A DNA stretch of 59,097 nt from NCBI RefSeq assembly GCF_013817345.1, contig NZ_JACDCW010000010.1, positions 1 through 59,097 of the forward strand, written 5' to 3'. Of the stretch, positions 22,118 through 32,280 are shown piece after piece. Positions within the stretch are counted from its first letter, which is position 1, and each line of letters begins with the position of its first letter. Origin of the DNA: Methylibium sp. Lineage in GTDB: Bacteria; Pseudomonadota; Gammaproteobacteria; Burkholderiales; Burkholderiaceae_C. The notes under the pieces were generated by a model that was not told the origin of the DNA, searched no databases, and saw only the letters and a list, made by a program, of their open reading frames with translations. The position numbers and the translations under genes are program-made.

Positions 22118-23107
22118 ATGAGTTTTTTCGCGGTCTTGCTGGCCCTGGTGATCGAGCAGTTGCGGCCGCTGCCGCGCCAGAACGGGGTTCACGAAGCGCT
22201 CGTTGCCTGGACGCGCTGGATCGGCCGCAATTTCGACGCCGGCCGCGACCACCATGCGTGGGTCGTCTGGCTGATCAGCGCACTGCTGCCGACGCTGGCT
22301 GTCGCTGCGATCTTCATCGCGCTGGTGCGTGTGAACCCGCTGCTCGGCTTCGGCTGGAACGTCGTGGTGCTCTACCTCACGCTCGGCTTTCGTCAGTTCA
22401 GCCACTACTACACCGACATCCGCGACGCGCTCGAGCGCCGCGACGAGGTGCAGGCGCGTTCGCTGCTCGCTCAATGGCGCCACCTCGACGCAAGCGACCT
22501 GCCGCGCACGGAACTGCTGCGCCACGTGATCGAGCATTCGCTGCTGGCGGCGCACCGCCATGTGTTCGGCGTGTTCTTCTGGTTCGTGCTGCTGGGCTCG
22601 TTCGGGCTCGGCCCGGCCGGCGCGGTGCTTTATCGGTTGGCCGAGTTCGCCAGCCGCTTCTGGGCCTTTCGTAGCCACACCGTCGGCATGCCCACCAACG
22701 AGCGGCTGATGCAGCGCTCGCAGCAGATCTTCTCGCTGATGGACCACATGCCGGCTCGGCTCACCGCCTTCGGCTTCGCGGTCGTCGGCAACTTCGAAGA
22801 GGCGATCTCCTGCTGGCGTCGCGACGCCTCGTTGTGGCAGCACTCGAGCGACGGCGTGATCCTGGCTTCAGCCGCCGGCGCGGTCGGCGTGCGCCTGGGC
22901 GGCAGCGCTGCACCGCCGCTGGCGGCCGACCTGTCCAAAGGCCTCACCGCCGGTGGCGGCGCAGACGATATCCATTCGCTCGGGTCCACGCCCGGCGCCG
23001 CGCCTGAGTTTGGCCACTTGCGAAGCGTGGTCGGCCTGGTGTGGCGCTCGGTGGTGCTGTGGATGCTGCTGCTGGCGTTGATGACGCTGGCCAATCTGAT
23101 CGGCTGA
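22118..23107 (+). CDS. CobD/CbiB-family integral membrane protein
   Basis: A 329-residue membrane protein similar to CobD/CbiB (adenosylcobinamide-phosphate synthase) as annotated in many betaproteobacteria. It has hydrophobic segments at about 1-12, 45-72, 78-95, 150-180 and 305-328, and the conserved CobD-type patch GFRQFSHYYTDIRDALERRD and RSQQIFSLMDHMPARLTAFGFAVVGNFEEAISCWR. No cobalamin genes adjoin, and this stand-alone subgroup may have another role (for example regulation of beta-lactamase, AmpE-like). Activity is not assured. Confidence 0.8.
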   Translation: MSFFAVLLALVIEQLRPLPRQNGVHEALVAWTRWIGRNFDAGRDHHAWVVWLISALLPTLAVAAIFIALVRVNPLLGFGWNVVVLYLTLGFRQFSHYYTDIRDALERRDEVQARSLLAQWRHLDASDLPRTELLRHVIEHSLLAAHRHVFGVFFWFVLLGSFGLGPAGAVLYRLAEFASRFWAFRSHTVGMPTNERLMQRSQQIFSLMDHMPARLTAFGFAVVGNFEEAISCWRRDASLWQHSSDGVILASAAGAVGVRLGGSAAPPLAADLSKGLTAGGGADDIHSLGSTPGAAPEFGHLRSVVGLVWRSVVLWMLLLALMTLANLIG

Positions 23108-23180
23108 GCCGCGGGCTCCGAGCCGGCCGGGCCGCGCTTCAACACGGCAACGCGCAGCGCGGCGAAGCCGCCGTGGTGCC

Positions 23181-24059
23181 TCACGAACCGGCGTCGTTCT
23201 TGATGAAAGCCTCGACATCGTCCAGCACCGGCGCAAGCCAGCGCAAGGGTCGTGCGAAGGCTCCCACCAGGCTGACGTGATCGACGCGCTCGTACCAGCG
23301 CAAGGTGACATCGGTGCCTGCACGCTGCAGCCGCTCGGCGAGTTGTGCCGTGTTGCGCTGCGGATTGACCACGGCATCTTCGCGTGCCGCGCCGAGGAAG
23401 CTGCGCACCGCGTGCTGGTCCGCATGGCGGATCGGCTGCGAATCCGGCGGCACATTCGGATGGTGGAACACCGGGCGCACGTCGGGGTTGACGATGGGCA
23501 CGAAGTCGTAGGGCCCGGCCAAGCCGATCCAGCCGGCCAGCCGTTCGGGGGCGAGCCCTTGCGTGGCCAGCCAGCGCCCGTCGAGCGCCAGCATGGCCGC
23601 GTTGTAGGCGCCGGCGCTGTGGCCCATCACGAACACGCGCTCGGCGTTGCCGCCGAAGCGCGGCGCCTCGCGCAGCGCAAAGGCGAGGGCGCCGGCGCAA
23701 TCGACCAGAAAGTCGGGGTAGCGCACCCGCGGGTAGAGCCGGTAGTCGGCCACCAGGGTGAGCACGCCGCGCGAAGCGAGCGCCTCGCCGATGAAGCGGT
23801 AGTCGTTGCGCTCGCCGCTGTTCCAGGAACCGCCGTAGAAAAAAAGCACCACCGGGTGGCCACCGGGTGGCGCCGGGGTGGTCGGCTGGTAGATGTCGAG
23901 GCGCTGGCGCGGGTCGTTGCCGTAGGCGAGGTCAGGCGTGAGCGTGTGCGTGCCGTCCGGCAGCAGCGCGTTGAGCGCAAGCGTAGGGGAGCATGCGGTC
24001 AGGGCCAGCGCGCTGGCCGCAAGCCCGCTGGAAAACATCATCAGGCGGCGCGTCTTCAT
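23181..24059 (-). CDS. Alpha/beta-hydrolase lipoprotein (esterase-like)
   Basis: A 292-residue secreted lipoprotein: the signal peptide ends in the lipobox LTAC (Cys23). The hydrolase domain resembles carboxylesterase/BD-FAE folds: LDIYQPTTPAP, an oxyanion loop FFYGGSW in place of HGGxW, and nucleophile elbow GHSAGAYNAAM (Ser148). The catalytic His is probably in YERVDHVSLV near residue 265. The substrate is unknown. It sits downstream of argH on the same strand with a 45-base gap. Confidence 0.85.
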   Translation of the reverse strand: MKTRRLMMFSSGLAASALALTACSPTLALNALLPDGTHTLTPDLAYGNDPRQRLDIYQPTTPAPPGGHPVVLFFYGGSWNSGERNDYRFIGEALASRGVLTLVADYRLYPRVRYPDFLVDCAGALAFALREAPRFGGNAERVFVMGHSAGAYNAAMLALDGRWLATQGLAPERLAGWIGLAGPYDFVPIVNPDVRPVFHHPNVPPDSQPIRHADQHAVRSFLGAAREDAVVNPQRNTAQLAERLQRAGTDVTLRWYERVDHVSLVGAFARPLRWLAPVLDDVEAFIKNDAGS

Positions 24060-24104
24060 CGCAGCGCATACGCGCGCTGCGCGCCGTCGGATGCGAACAC
24101 GGCT

Positions 24105-25511
24105 TCAGACGGGGCCGAGCCGTGCCCGATGCCGCGCGATCTGCACCCGCACCTGCGCCGGTGCCGTACCGCCGAGCACCTGCCGTGCATCGAGCGAGCC
24201 GCGCAGCGTGAGCAGGGCATACACCTCTTCGCCGATCGACGGGTGAAAAGTCTGCAGCGTGGCCAGCGGCAGCTCCGACAGATCGACGCGCTGAGCGATG
24301 GCGACCTTGACCGCATGCGCAACCACCTCATGCGCATCGCGAAACGGCAGCCCCTTCTTCACCAAGTAGTCGGCCAGATCGGTCGCGGTGGCGTAGCCCT
24401 TGAGCGCGGCGCGCTCCATTGCCTCGGGCTTGACGCTGATGCCTCCGACCAGTTCCGCAAAGATGCGCAGGGTGTCGCTCAGCGTATCGACCGTGTCGAA
24501 CAGCGGCTCCTTGTCTTCCTGGTTGTCCTTGTTGTAGGCCAGTGGCTGGCCCTTCATCAAGGTGAGCAGGCCCATCAGGTGGCCAACCACGCGGCCGGTC
24601 TTGCCGCGCGCGAGTTCGGGGACGTCGGGGTTCTTCTTCTGCGGCATGATCGACGAGCCGGTGCAGAAGCGATCGGCCAGGTCGATGAAGCCGAAGCTCT
24701 GGCTCATCCACAGGATCAGCTCCTCGCTCAGGCGCGACACGTGCACCATGCACAGCGCTGCGGCGGCAGAGAACTCGATGGCGAAGTCGCGGTCGCTCAC
24801 GGCGTCGAGAGAGTTCTGGCACACGCCCTCGAAGCCGAGCGTGCGCGCGACACGCTCGCGGTCGAGCGGGTAGCTCGTCCCGGCCAGCGCCGCGGCGCCG
24901 AGCGGCAGGCGATTGACGCGTTTGCGCACGTCGATCAGGCGTTCGGCGTCCCGCGAGAACATCTCCACATACGCCAGCAGATGGTGGCCGAAGCTCACCG
25001 GCTGTGCCACCTGCAGGTGCGTGAAGCCGGGCAGGATCACCTCGGCGTTGGGTTCGGCCACATCGACCAGTGCGCGTTGCAGCGCCGTGAGCAGCGCGCA
25101 CAGGGTGTCGATTTCGCCGCGCAGCCACAGGCGCACATCCGTGGCGACCTGGTCGTTGCGCGAGCGGCCGGTGTGCAGGCGCTTGCCGGCGTCGCCGACG
25201 AGTTGGGTCAGGCGCGCCTCGATGTTGAGGTGCACGTCCTCAAGCTCTAGCTTCCATTCGAAGGTGCCCGTTTCGATGTCGGCCGCAATCTGCGCCATGC
25301 CGCGCACGATGGCGGCGTGGTCGTCGGCACCGAGGATGCGCTGCGCGGCAAGCATCTCCGCATGGGCGAGCGACGCGTCGATGTCGGCGCGCCACAGGCG
25401 CTTGTCGAAATCGACGCTGGCCGTGTAGCGCTGCACCAGCTCGCTCATCGGTTCCGAGAACAGCGCCGACCAGGCTCGTGACTTCTTGTCGAATTGGTTG
25501 TCGTTGCTCAT
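24105..25511 (-). CDS. argH: Argininosuccinate lyase
   Basis: Last step of arginine synthesis: argininosuccinate to arginine and fumarate. The 468-residue enzyme carries the fumarase/aspartase signature [12 protein letters not shown], the [13 protein letters not shown] segment with catalytic His, and the [19 protein letters not shown] region. The ATG at 25511 gives [15 protein letters not shown]; the much longer in-frame upstream frame is a high-GC artefact on the antisense of the kinase gene. Confidence 0.97.
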   Translation of the reverse strand: MSNDNQFDKKSRAWSALFSEPMSELVQRYTASVDFDKRLWRADIDASLAHAEMLAAQRILGADDHAAIVRGMAQIAADIETGTFEWKLELEDVHLNIEARLTQLVGDAGKRLHTGRSRNDQVATDVRLWLRGEIDTLCALLTALQRALVDVAEPNAEVILPGFTHLQVAQPVSFGHHLLAYVEMFSRDAERLIDVRKRVNRLPLGAAALAGTSYPLDRERVARTLGFEGVCQNSLDAVSDRDFAIEFSAAAALCMVHVSRLSEELILWMSQSFGFIDLADRFCTGSSIMPQKKNPDVPELARGKTGRVVGHLMGLLTLMKGQPLAYNKDNQEDKEPLFDTVDTLSDTLRIFAELVGGISVKPEAMERAALKGYATATDLADYLVKKGLPFRDAHEVVAHAVKVAIAQRVDLSELPLATLQTFHPSIGEEVYALLTLRGSLDARQVLGGTAPAQVRVQIARHRARLGPV

Positions 25512-25555
25512 CGAGGGGCGGGTGCTGCGGCTTGCCGTGGACCGCATGGGTTGTG

Positions 25556-25569
25556 GACAATCGATTGTA
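25556..25569. promoter_or_regulatory. Divergent promoter with 12-bp palindrome between argH and the sensor kinase
   Basis: The perfect palindrome ACAATCGATTGT (25557-25568) supplies a GACAAT -10 on the plus strand (25556-25561) and a TACAAT -10 on the minus strand (25564-25569) toward argH, 52 bases from its ATG. The plus-strand -10 supports a kinase start further downstream (GTG 25651) rather than the ATG at 25546. Confidence 0.5.
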
Positions 25570-25650
25570 GAAGGCGCCTTTTCGCTCTCGCGCCGCTCCT
25601 GCACCGCTCCTGCACCGCTCCTGACCGAAACCCGAACGCGACGAACGCCG

Positions 25651-26793
25651 GTGACTGCCGCGAAATCCTCTGCTCCGCCGGTCGGCCGCACGCCGGCGTC
25701 CGGCCTGGGCACGAGCACGGCACCCGTGCTGCTCAGCACCGGCTTCGGCGGTCTGGACGGCGACACGCCGGACAGGCGCCTGGCTGACAACCGAAGCTCG
25801 GCCTTCGACGTCTGCCACGTCGGCGTCGTGCTGCGGGCGGTCTTGTTCGTGCATGGCGTGCTTGCGCTCGGCGTGGCCTTTTCGGTGGCCGATGCCGGTG
25901 CGTGGTGGCGCCAGTTCGCGGCCACTTCGGCGGTGGCGCTCCCAGCCTTGCTGGTCTGGTTGATCACCGCCTGCCTCGCCGAGCGCCGCCTGGCCCGGCT
26001 GCCGGCCGGCGCGCAATGGGCCGCCGCGATCTCGTGGGGAGGGGCCTGCGCCCTGGCGGCGCGCAGTTTGTGGGACTGGGTGCAGTGGCCCGCGGCGACG
26101 CCCGAAGCCAGCGTGCTGCAGGCCTTCGCCGTGGCAGCGACGGGTGCCGCCATGGCTGCCGCCTTCTTCCACTGGCTACGCCAGCGCGCCCGGCTGCAGC
26201 TGCCGGCGGCCACCACGGCGAGGCTGGCGGAACTGCAGTCGCGCATTCGTCCGCATTTCTTGTTCAACACCTTGAACACTGCGATTGCGCTGGTGCGCAT
26301 CGACCCGTCCCGGGCCGAGACGGTGCTGGAAGACCTGGCAGAACTGTTCCGCGTGGCGCTGTCAGACGGCGGGCCGCAGGCCGCAACCACCCTGGGCGAC
26401 GAGATCGAGCTGGCGCGCCGCTATCTTCAGATCGAGGAGCTGCGTTTCGGCGCGCGCCTTCAAGTGCGTTGGGAACTCGACCCCCAGGCCGATGGCGCCA
26501 GGCTGCCGCCCCTGCTGCTGCAGCCGCTGGTCGAGAACGCTGTCAAGCACGGCATCGAACCGGCCGCGCAAGGCGGCATGCTGCGGGTGCGCACGAGGGT
26601 GCGGCGCAATCAGGTCGAAATCCTCGTCGCCAACAGCCTGCCGGGGAGCTCCGCAGCGCCGGCCGTGCCCGGGCACGGCATCGCGCTGCGCAATGTGCAC
26701 GAGCGACTGCGGCTCATGCACGACGTCGCAGCCGACTTCAGCGCACGCCGCCATGGCGATGTCTACCGGGTGCAGATCGTGGTGCCGCTGTGA
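25651..26793 (+). CDS. LytS/AlgZ-type sensor histidine kinase
   Basis: Membrane histidine kinase of the His_kinase (LytS/YehU) family, about 380 residues. Four hydrophobic segments lie in the first half ([31 protein letters not shown], a third near [15 protein letters not shown], and [12 protein letters not shown]). The phospho-acceptor region is [18 protein letters not shown], and the ATPase N-box is [18 protein letters not shown]. The partner LytTR regulator starts 6 bases after the stop. The start is uncertain: GTG 25651 is used because a promoter-like element lies upstream of it, but an in-frame ATG at 25546 would add 35 residues. A short direct repeat of CACCGCTCCTG lies in that upstream stretch. 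Confidence 0.85.
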   Translation: MTAAKSSAPPVGRTPASGLGTSTAPVLLSTGFGGLDGDTPDRRLADNRSSAFDVCHVGVVLRAVLFVHGVLALGVAFSVADAGAWWRQFAATSAVALPALLVWLITACLAERRLARLPAGAQWAAAISWGGACALAARSLWDWVQWPAATPEASVLQAFAVAATGAAMAAAFFHWLRQRARLQLPAATTARLAELQSRIRPHFLFNTLNTAIALVRIDPSRAETVLEDLAELFRVALSDGGPQAATTLGDEIELARRYLQIEELRFGARLQVRWELDPQADGARLPPLLLQPLVENAVKHGIEPAAQGGMLRVRTRVRRNQVEILVANSLPGSSAAPAVPGHGIALRNVHERLRLMHDVAADFSARRHGDVYRVQIVVPL

Positions 26794-26798
26794 ACGAG

Positions 26799-27572
26799 AT
26801 GACCACCGTAGACAAGTCCTTGCGCGTGCTGATCGTCGACGATGAGCCGCTGGCGCGCCTGCGACTCGCGCAACTGGTGCGCGAGGTCGGCGCGGCGAGC
26901 GAGTCGGGCGTGGAGGTGGTGGGTGAGCTGGGTGACGCACAGGCGGTGTTGCACTGGTTGGAGCAGGCTTCCGCCGACGTGCTGCTGCTCGACATCCAGA
27001 TGCCCGGCCTGGACGGCATCGCACTGGCCGCACGCCTGCAGGCGCTGCCCCGGCCCCCGGCAGTGGTTTTCATCACGGCGCACGCCGAGCATGCCTTGCG
27101 TGCCTTCGAATTGGAGGCGACTGACTACCTCGCGAAACCGGTTCGGCGAGAACGTCTGCAGGCTGCCCTGGCCCGCGTGGCGCGCCGCCTGTTCGCAGCC
27201 GGCGGAACGTCTGTCGCTGCAGAGCCCGTCATCGTGGTCAGCGAACGCGGCCGGCTGGTGCGTGTGCCGCTGGCCGAAGTGCTGTATCTCAAGGCCGAAC
27301 TCAAATACGTGACCCTGCGCACCGCGCGACACAGCTACGTGCTCGACGAAGCGCTGGCCGATCTGGAACAGCGGTTGGGTGAGCCCTTTCTGCGCGTGCA
27401 TCGCAATGCCGTGGTCGCCAAGTCCGCCGTCCGCGCACTCGAGCACCGTGCCAGCGAGGAGGAGGGCGCCGAAGGCTGGGCGGTACAGGTCAGCCCGACC
27501 GAGGAATGGCTCGCAGTCTCCCGACGGCAGATCGGCGCGGTGCGCCAAGCGCTGGCGGACGGTGGGCTGTGA
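26799..27572 (+). CDS. LytTR-family response regulator (AlgR-like)
   Basis: A 257-residue DNA-binding response regulator. The receiver domain has the acidic pair VDDEP near residue 14, phospho-acceptor Asp65 in LLLDIQMPGLDG, and the Lys of DYLAKPVR. The C-terminal LytTR domain (about 145-250) contains VLYLKAELKYVTLRT, RVHRNAVV and WLAVSRRQ. Partner of the upstream LytS-type kinase. In Pseudomonas AlgZ/AlgR control alginate and type IV pili; targets here are unknown. An in-frame GTG at 26790 overlapping the kinase stop is an alternative start. Confidence 0.92.
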   Translation: MTTVDKSLRVLIVDDEPLARLRLAQLVREVGAASESGVEVVGELGDAQAVLHWLEQASADVLLLDIQMPGLDGIALAARLQALPRPPAVVFITAHAEHALRAFELEATDYLAKPVRRERLQAALARVARRLFAAGGTSVAAEPVIVVSERGRLVRVPLAEVLYLKAELKYVTLRTARHSYVLDEALADLEQRLGEPFLRVHRNAVVAKSAVRALEHRASEEEGAEGWAVQVSPTEEWLAVSRRQIGAVRQALADGGL

Positions 27573-27712
27573 GTCCGTGCGGACGGTCATGACGGCGCGA
27601 TACGGCAGGGCTTGAGGGTGCTGGCCGACTGAGCAACCCGACTTTCGCATTGGATGAAAGAGCAGCGCTCGGTCCACCGGGCGCCCGCCGCACGGTGAGC
27701 GCGAGAAGGCGC

Positions 27713-27727
27713 CGCCGATAATCGGCG
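27713..27727 (+). promoter_or_regulatory. Palindromic -10 region abutting rsmB (possible leaderless start)
   Basis: Palindrome CGCCGAT-A-ATCGGCG includes the -10-like hexamer GATAAT (27717-27722), which ends 7 bases before the rsmB ATG. No ribosome binding site is present. The 157-base gap from the response-regulator gene holds nothing else I can recognise. Confidence 0.45.
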
Positions 27728-27729
27728 CG

Positions 27730-28989
27730 ATGCATCCCACCGCTTTGCTCGACCTTGCCGGCGAGTTGCTAGGCGCCGTGCTCAGATTCGAGCAGCCGGC
27801 CGACGCGGTCGTTTCCTCCTTCTTCCGCCAGCACCGCAATCTCGGCCAGCGCGAGCGCCATGCTCTGGCCGAAACGGTTTACACCGTTTTGCGTCGGCGA
27901 CCGCTACTACAGCATTTCGCGCAGTCGGGCTCGGGGCCTTTGGAGCGCCGGCTGGCGCTGCTCGGCTGGCAAGGCAGTGAAGGCTTTTTCGGTGGCACGC
28001 TCGCACCACCTGAAACCGAATGGCTCGAGCGCGTTCGTGGCGTCGCGACGGAAAGCCTGCCCGAGCCGCTGCGCCACAACCTGCCCGACTGGCTCGCCGG
28101 CGCACTGAAGTCGGCGCTCGGCGACGAAGAGTTTTGGTCGCTGGTGGCCAGCCTCGATACCCCCGCGCCACTCGACCTGCGTGTCAACGCGCTTCGCGCC
28201 AAGCGCGAGGAGGTCAGGACTGGTCTTGCAGATGCCGGCATCGAGACGCAGCCGACGCCGCATTCGCCTTGGGGCCTGCGCGCCACCGGCAAGCCGGCGA
28301 TCAGCAAGCTCGACGTGTTTACGCGGGGCGATGTCGAGGTGCAGGACGAGGGCAGCCAGTTGCTGGCCCTGCTGACCGAGGCGCGGCGCGGCGAGATGGT
28401 GGTCGATTTCTGTGCCGGCGCCGGCGGCAAGACGCTGGCGCTCGGCGCGATGATGCGCAATACCGGCCGGCTCTACGCCTTCGACGTGTCTGGTCACCGG
28501 CTCGATGCGCTCAAGCCGCGGTTGGCGCGCAGCGGTCTGTCCAATGTCTATGCGGTACAGATCGCGCATGAGCGGGACGATCGTATCGAGCGCCTGGCTG
28601 GAAAGATGGACCGCGTGCTGGTCGACGCCCCCTGCTCGGGGCTGGGGACCTTGCGTCGCAATCCCGATCTGAAGTGGCGACAGTCGCCACAGACGATCGA
28701 TGCCTTGCGAGAGGGACAGACGGCGATTCTGAACAGCGCGGCGCGCCTTCTCAAGTCGGGCGGCCGGCTCGTTTATGCGACTTGCAGTCTGCTCGAGGCG
28801 GAGAACGAGAAGATCGCGCAGCGCTTCGGCACCGAGCACCGCGAGTTCGTGCCGCTGCCCGTTGTCGCCGCGCTCCGGCGGGCCGGGCTGGGGCAAGCGC
28901 TGGATCTCGTCGCAGACGACTATCTGCGTTTGTGGCCTCATCGGCACGCAACCGACGGCTTCTTCGCGGCCACGTGGCAACGCAAATGA
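27730..28989 (+). CDS. 16S rRNA m5C methyltransferase, RsmB/NOP2 family
   Basis: A 419-residue S-adenosylmethionine-dependent RNA cytosine-5 methyltransferase. An N-terminal NusB-like/RNA-binding region is followed by the Rossmann domain: VVDFCAGAGGKTLALGAMM (SAM loop), FDVSGHRLDALKPRLAR, DRVLVDAPCSGLGTLRRNPD with the Pro-Cys motif, and YATCSLLEAEN with the second catalytic Cys. Betaproteobacteria often carry this protein in addition to classical RsmB, so the exact target cytosine is uncertain. Confidence 0.9.
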   Translation: MHPTALLDLAGELLGAVLRFEQPADAVVSSFFRQHRNLGQRERHALAETVYTVLRRRPLLQHFAQSGSGPLERRLALLGWQGSEGFFGGTLAPPETEWLERVRGVATESLPEPLRHNLPDWLAGALKSALGDEEFWSLVASLDTPAPLDLRVNALRAKREEVRTGLADAGIETQPTPHSPWGLRATGKPAISKLDVFTRGDVEVQDEGSQLLALLTEARRGEMVVDFCAGAGGKTLALGAMMRNTGRLYAFDVSGHRLDALKPRLARSGLSNVYAVQIAHERDDRIERLAGKMDRVLVDAPCSGLGTLRRNPDLKWRQSPQTIDALREGQTAILNSAARLLKSGGRLVYATCSLLEAENEKIAQRFGTEHREFVPLPVVAALRRAGLGQALDLVADDYLRLWPHRHATDGFFAATWQRK

Positions 28990-29088
28990 GAAGAGTGGCT
29001 GCCGTGAACGTTGCGCTCGCCGTGTACTCCAAGCGAAGGCGACTGCAATAGACGGCTTTTTTCTGGGGTTTCTCCGGGGCTCGCCAAC

Positions 29089-29094
29089 TACAAT
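29089..29094 (+). promoter_or_regulatory. -10 box upstream of the desaturase gene
   Basis: TACAAT, 24 bases before the desaturase ATG; it follows a T-rich stretch (29057-29062) that may end rsmB transcripts. The -35 is not evident. Confidence 0.45.
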
Positions 29095-29118
29095 CTGCTG
29101 TTGCTCAAAAGGATACGA

Positions 29119-30342
29119 ATGGAATCGATATCGACCTTGTGGTTTGCGCTGATCGATGGCCTCGCTGATGGATGGCTGCAGGCTTCCTGGTGGCAGGTCC
29201 TGATCGCCGCTTTGGTATTCACGCACATCACCATCGCCGCCGTCACGATCTTCCTGCACCGCTCGCAGGCGCACCGCTCGCTCGATCTGCATCCGGCTGT
29301 GATGCATTTCTTCCGTTTCTGGCTGTGGCTGACCACCGGCATGGTGACCAAGGAGTGGGTCGCGATCCATCGCAAGCACCACGCCAAGTGCGAGACGCAC
29401 GACGACCCGCACAGCCCTCAGACCCGCGGCATCAAGGCCGTGTTGCTGACCGGTAGCGAGATGTACCGCGCCGAAGCCAAGAACGAGGAAACGCTGGCCA
29501 AGTTCGGCCACGGCACCCCTGACGACTGGATCGAGCGCAACCTCTATACCCGCTACAGCTGGCAGGGCGTGGGCCTCATGCTGCTCGTCAACCTGTTCCT
29601 GTTCGGCGCCATCGGCGCGTCGGTATGGGCGCTGCAAATGGCCTGGATCCCGATCACCGCGGCCGGCATCATCAACGGCCTGGCGCACTGGTGGGGCTAC
29701 CGGAGCTTCGAGGCCCCCGATGCTTCGACCAACATCTCGCCCTGGGGCATCATCATCGGCGGCGAGGAGTTGCACAACAACCACCACACCTACCCGACCT
29801 CGGCCAAGCTGTCGGTCAAGCCCTACGAGTTCGACATCGGCTGGGCCTACATCCGTGGGCTGGAAATGCTGGGCCTCGCCACCGTGCGCAAGACGCCGCC
29901 GAAGATGGCACTGGGCGCCCTGAAGCCGGTGGCAGACAGCCAGACGCTGGAAGCCATCATCAACCACCGCTACGAATTGATGGCCAGCTACGGCCGCGAT
30001 CTCAAGGCCGCTTGTGCGACCGAGATGGCGCGCCTCAAAGCCAGCGGCCAGCCGGACCCGGCCAAGCAGGCCCAATTGAGGCTGGCCCAGCGCTGGCTGC
30101 ACCGTGACGACGACCGCATTCCGCACGCGGTGCGGTCGCAGGTGGCCTCCGCACGCGCGGAGCATCCGGTGCTCGACATGCTGGTGACGATGCGCGAAGA
30201 ACTGCGCCAGTTGTGGACCCGCACCAACGTGTCGGCCGAGCAACTGGTGGCGGACCTGCAGGCATGGTGCAAGAAGGCCGAGGAAAGCGGTATTGCAACC
30301 TTGCAGGAGTTTGCGTTGCGGCTGCGCGCGGCGCACGCCTGA
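29119..30342 (+). CDS. Membrane fatty-acid desaturase (acyl delta-9 type)
   Basis: A 407-residue integral-membrane di-iron desaturase. The three histidine boxes are HRSQAH (47-52), HRKHH (84-88) and HNNHH (219-223), with hydrophobic segments around 28-46, 60-76, 150-190. The C-terminal 130 residues beyond the desaturase core are charged and helical, longer than in minimal enzymes. It is expected to introduce a cis double bond into acyl chains to tune membrane fluidity. The ATG at 29119 is preceded by AAAAGGATACGA; a longer in-frame start at 29011 is rejected. A strong terminator follows. Confidence 0.92.
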   Translation: MESISTLWFALIDGLADGWLQASWWQVLIAALVFTHITIAAVTIFLHRSQAHRSLDLHPAVMHFFRFWLWLTTGMVTKEWVAIHRKHHAKCETHDDPHSPQTRGIKAVLLTGSEMYRAEAKNEETLAKFGHGTPDDWIERNLYTRYSWQGVGLMLLVNLFLFGAIGASVWALQMAWIPITAAGIINGLAHWWGYRSFEAPDASTNISPWGIIIGGEELHNNHHTYPTSAKLSVKPYEFDIGWAYIRGLEMLGLATVRKTPPKMALGALKPVADSQTLEAIINHRYELMASYGRDLKAACATEMARLKASGQPDPAKQAQLRLAQRWLHRDDDRIPHAVRSQVASARAEHPVLDMLVTMREELRQLWTRTNVSAEQLVADLQAWCKKAEESGIATLQEFALRLRAAHA

Positions 30343-30367
30343 AGACGGCGATCCGCTCACCGACGAA

Positions 30368-30390
30368 AGCGCCCTGCGGGGCGCTTTTTT
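30368..30390 (+). terminator. Intrinsic terminator after the desaturase gene
   Basis: Seven-bp GC stem AGCGCCC / GGGCGCT with loop TGCG, then six T residues. Confidence 0.9.
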
Positions 30391-30442
30391 CATGGAGCGC
30401 GCGCGGGGGCTTGCGGTTGCGCTTGGCCACTCGCGGAGCAAC

Positions 30443-30474
30443 AAAAAACCCGCCGGGCCAAAGCCGGGCGGGTT
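30443..30474 (-). terminator. Intrinsic terminator after rpmG
   Basis: Read on the minus strand: stem AACCCGCC / GGCGGGTT with a structured 12-base loop, followed by a run of U encoded by the AAAAAA at 30443-30448. It ends the rpmB-rpmG transcript and converges with the desaturase terminator. Confidence 0.9.
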
Positions 30475-30495
30475 CTTGCTGAGAAAGGGGCCGAA

Positions 30496-30663
30496 TTACT
30501 TCAGCTTCACTTCCTTGTAGGCGACATGTTTACGAGCCTTGGGATCGAACTTCATGATCTCCATCTTCTCGGGCATCGTCTTCTTGTTCTTGTCGGTCGT
30601 GTAGAAGTGACCGGTGCCGGCAGTCGATTCCAGCTTGATCTTTTCGCGTCCACCTTTGGCCAT
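30496..30663 (-). CDS. rpmG: 50S ribosomal protein L33
   Basis: A 55-residue protein, [20 protein letters not shown] at the N-terminus and [13 protein letters not shown] at the end: the zinc-free form of L33 (no CxxC pairs). ATG at 30663, TAA at 30496-30498. It follows rpmB by 29 bases, the usual pair. Confidence 0.97.
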   Translation of the reverse strand: MAKGGREKIKLESTAGTGHFYTTDKNKKTMPEKMEIMKFDPKARKHVAYKEVKLK

Positions 30664-30692
30664 GATGTGCTCCTTGCTTTCGGGTCAGGCGA

Positions 30693-30926
30693 TCAGAGTT
30701 CGCCGCGGGTGCGCAGGTCGGCGACGACCTTCTCGATCCCCACCTTGTCGATCAGGCGCAGCGCGGCGTTGCTGATGCGCAGGCGGACCCAGCGGTTCTC
30801 GGTTTCGAGCCAGAAACGGCGGTACTGCAGGTTAGGCAGGAAGCGGCGCTTCGTTTTGTTGTTCGCGTGGGAAACATTGTTCCCAACCATCGGGCGCTTG
30901 CCCGTGACTTGACAGACGCGTGCCAT
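30693..30926 (-). CDS. rpmB: 50S ribosomal protein L28
   Basis: A 77-residue protein. [34 protein letters not shown] is the conserved L28 N-terminus; it lacks the second CxxC of zinc-binding forms. A GGAG-type ribosome binding site precedes the ATG. First gene of the rpmB-rpmG operon. Confidence 0.97.
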   Translation of the reverse strand: MARVCQVTGKRPMVGNNVSHANNKTKRRFLPNLQYRRFWLETENRWVRLRISNAALRLIDKVGIEKVVADLRTRGEL

Positions 30927-31068
30927 GACGCTTCTCCGTTCGTAATTCGCTAGGTTTGAATCGGCATACAGAGCAGGCGTTCCTGCCTGGTGCGTGCCCT
31001 TCCGGCGCCTTCGCGTGCCGCATACGGCAGGCTGCAGGTGCCGGGTCTGATATCCGGCAAAGAGCGCG

Positions 31069-31074
31069 ATTATA
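31069..31074 (-). promoter_or_regulatory. -10 box of rpmB-rpmG
   Basis: TATAAT on the minus strand, 143 bases upstream of rpmB. It implies a leader of about 135 nt, in which I saw no confident structure. Confidence 0.5.
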
Positions 31075-31106
31075 GACGCACGGCAGCGGCTGGGGGCACC
31101 GCGCGC

Positions 31107-32093
<987 letters not shown>

Positions 32094-32280
32094 TCACCGG
32101 CCATTTAAGGGTGCGTCCGGGGTTGTGAGCGCTGACCTTCGGTTAGAGTGGCCGGCGGCAACAAATCACGCTTCTCTGCCGTTCCTGCGGCGCAGCGTGG
32201 ATTGTAGGTAAGGTCATCGAGAGGCGTTGCAAGCCGGTCGGCGGCCGCGATCGATGCACAACAAACCAGGAGGATGTCTG

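Noticed and set aside
24105-26390. 761-residue frame extending argH upstream
   Set aside because: The real ArgH N-terminus ([10 protein letters not shown]) starts at 25511; the extra part is antisense to the kinase and low-complexity.
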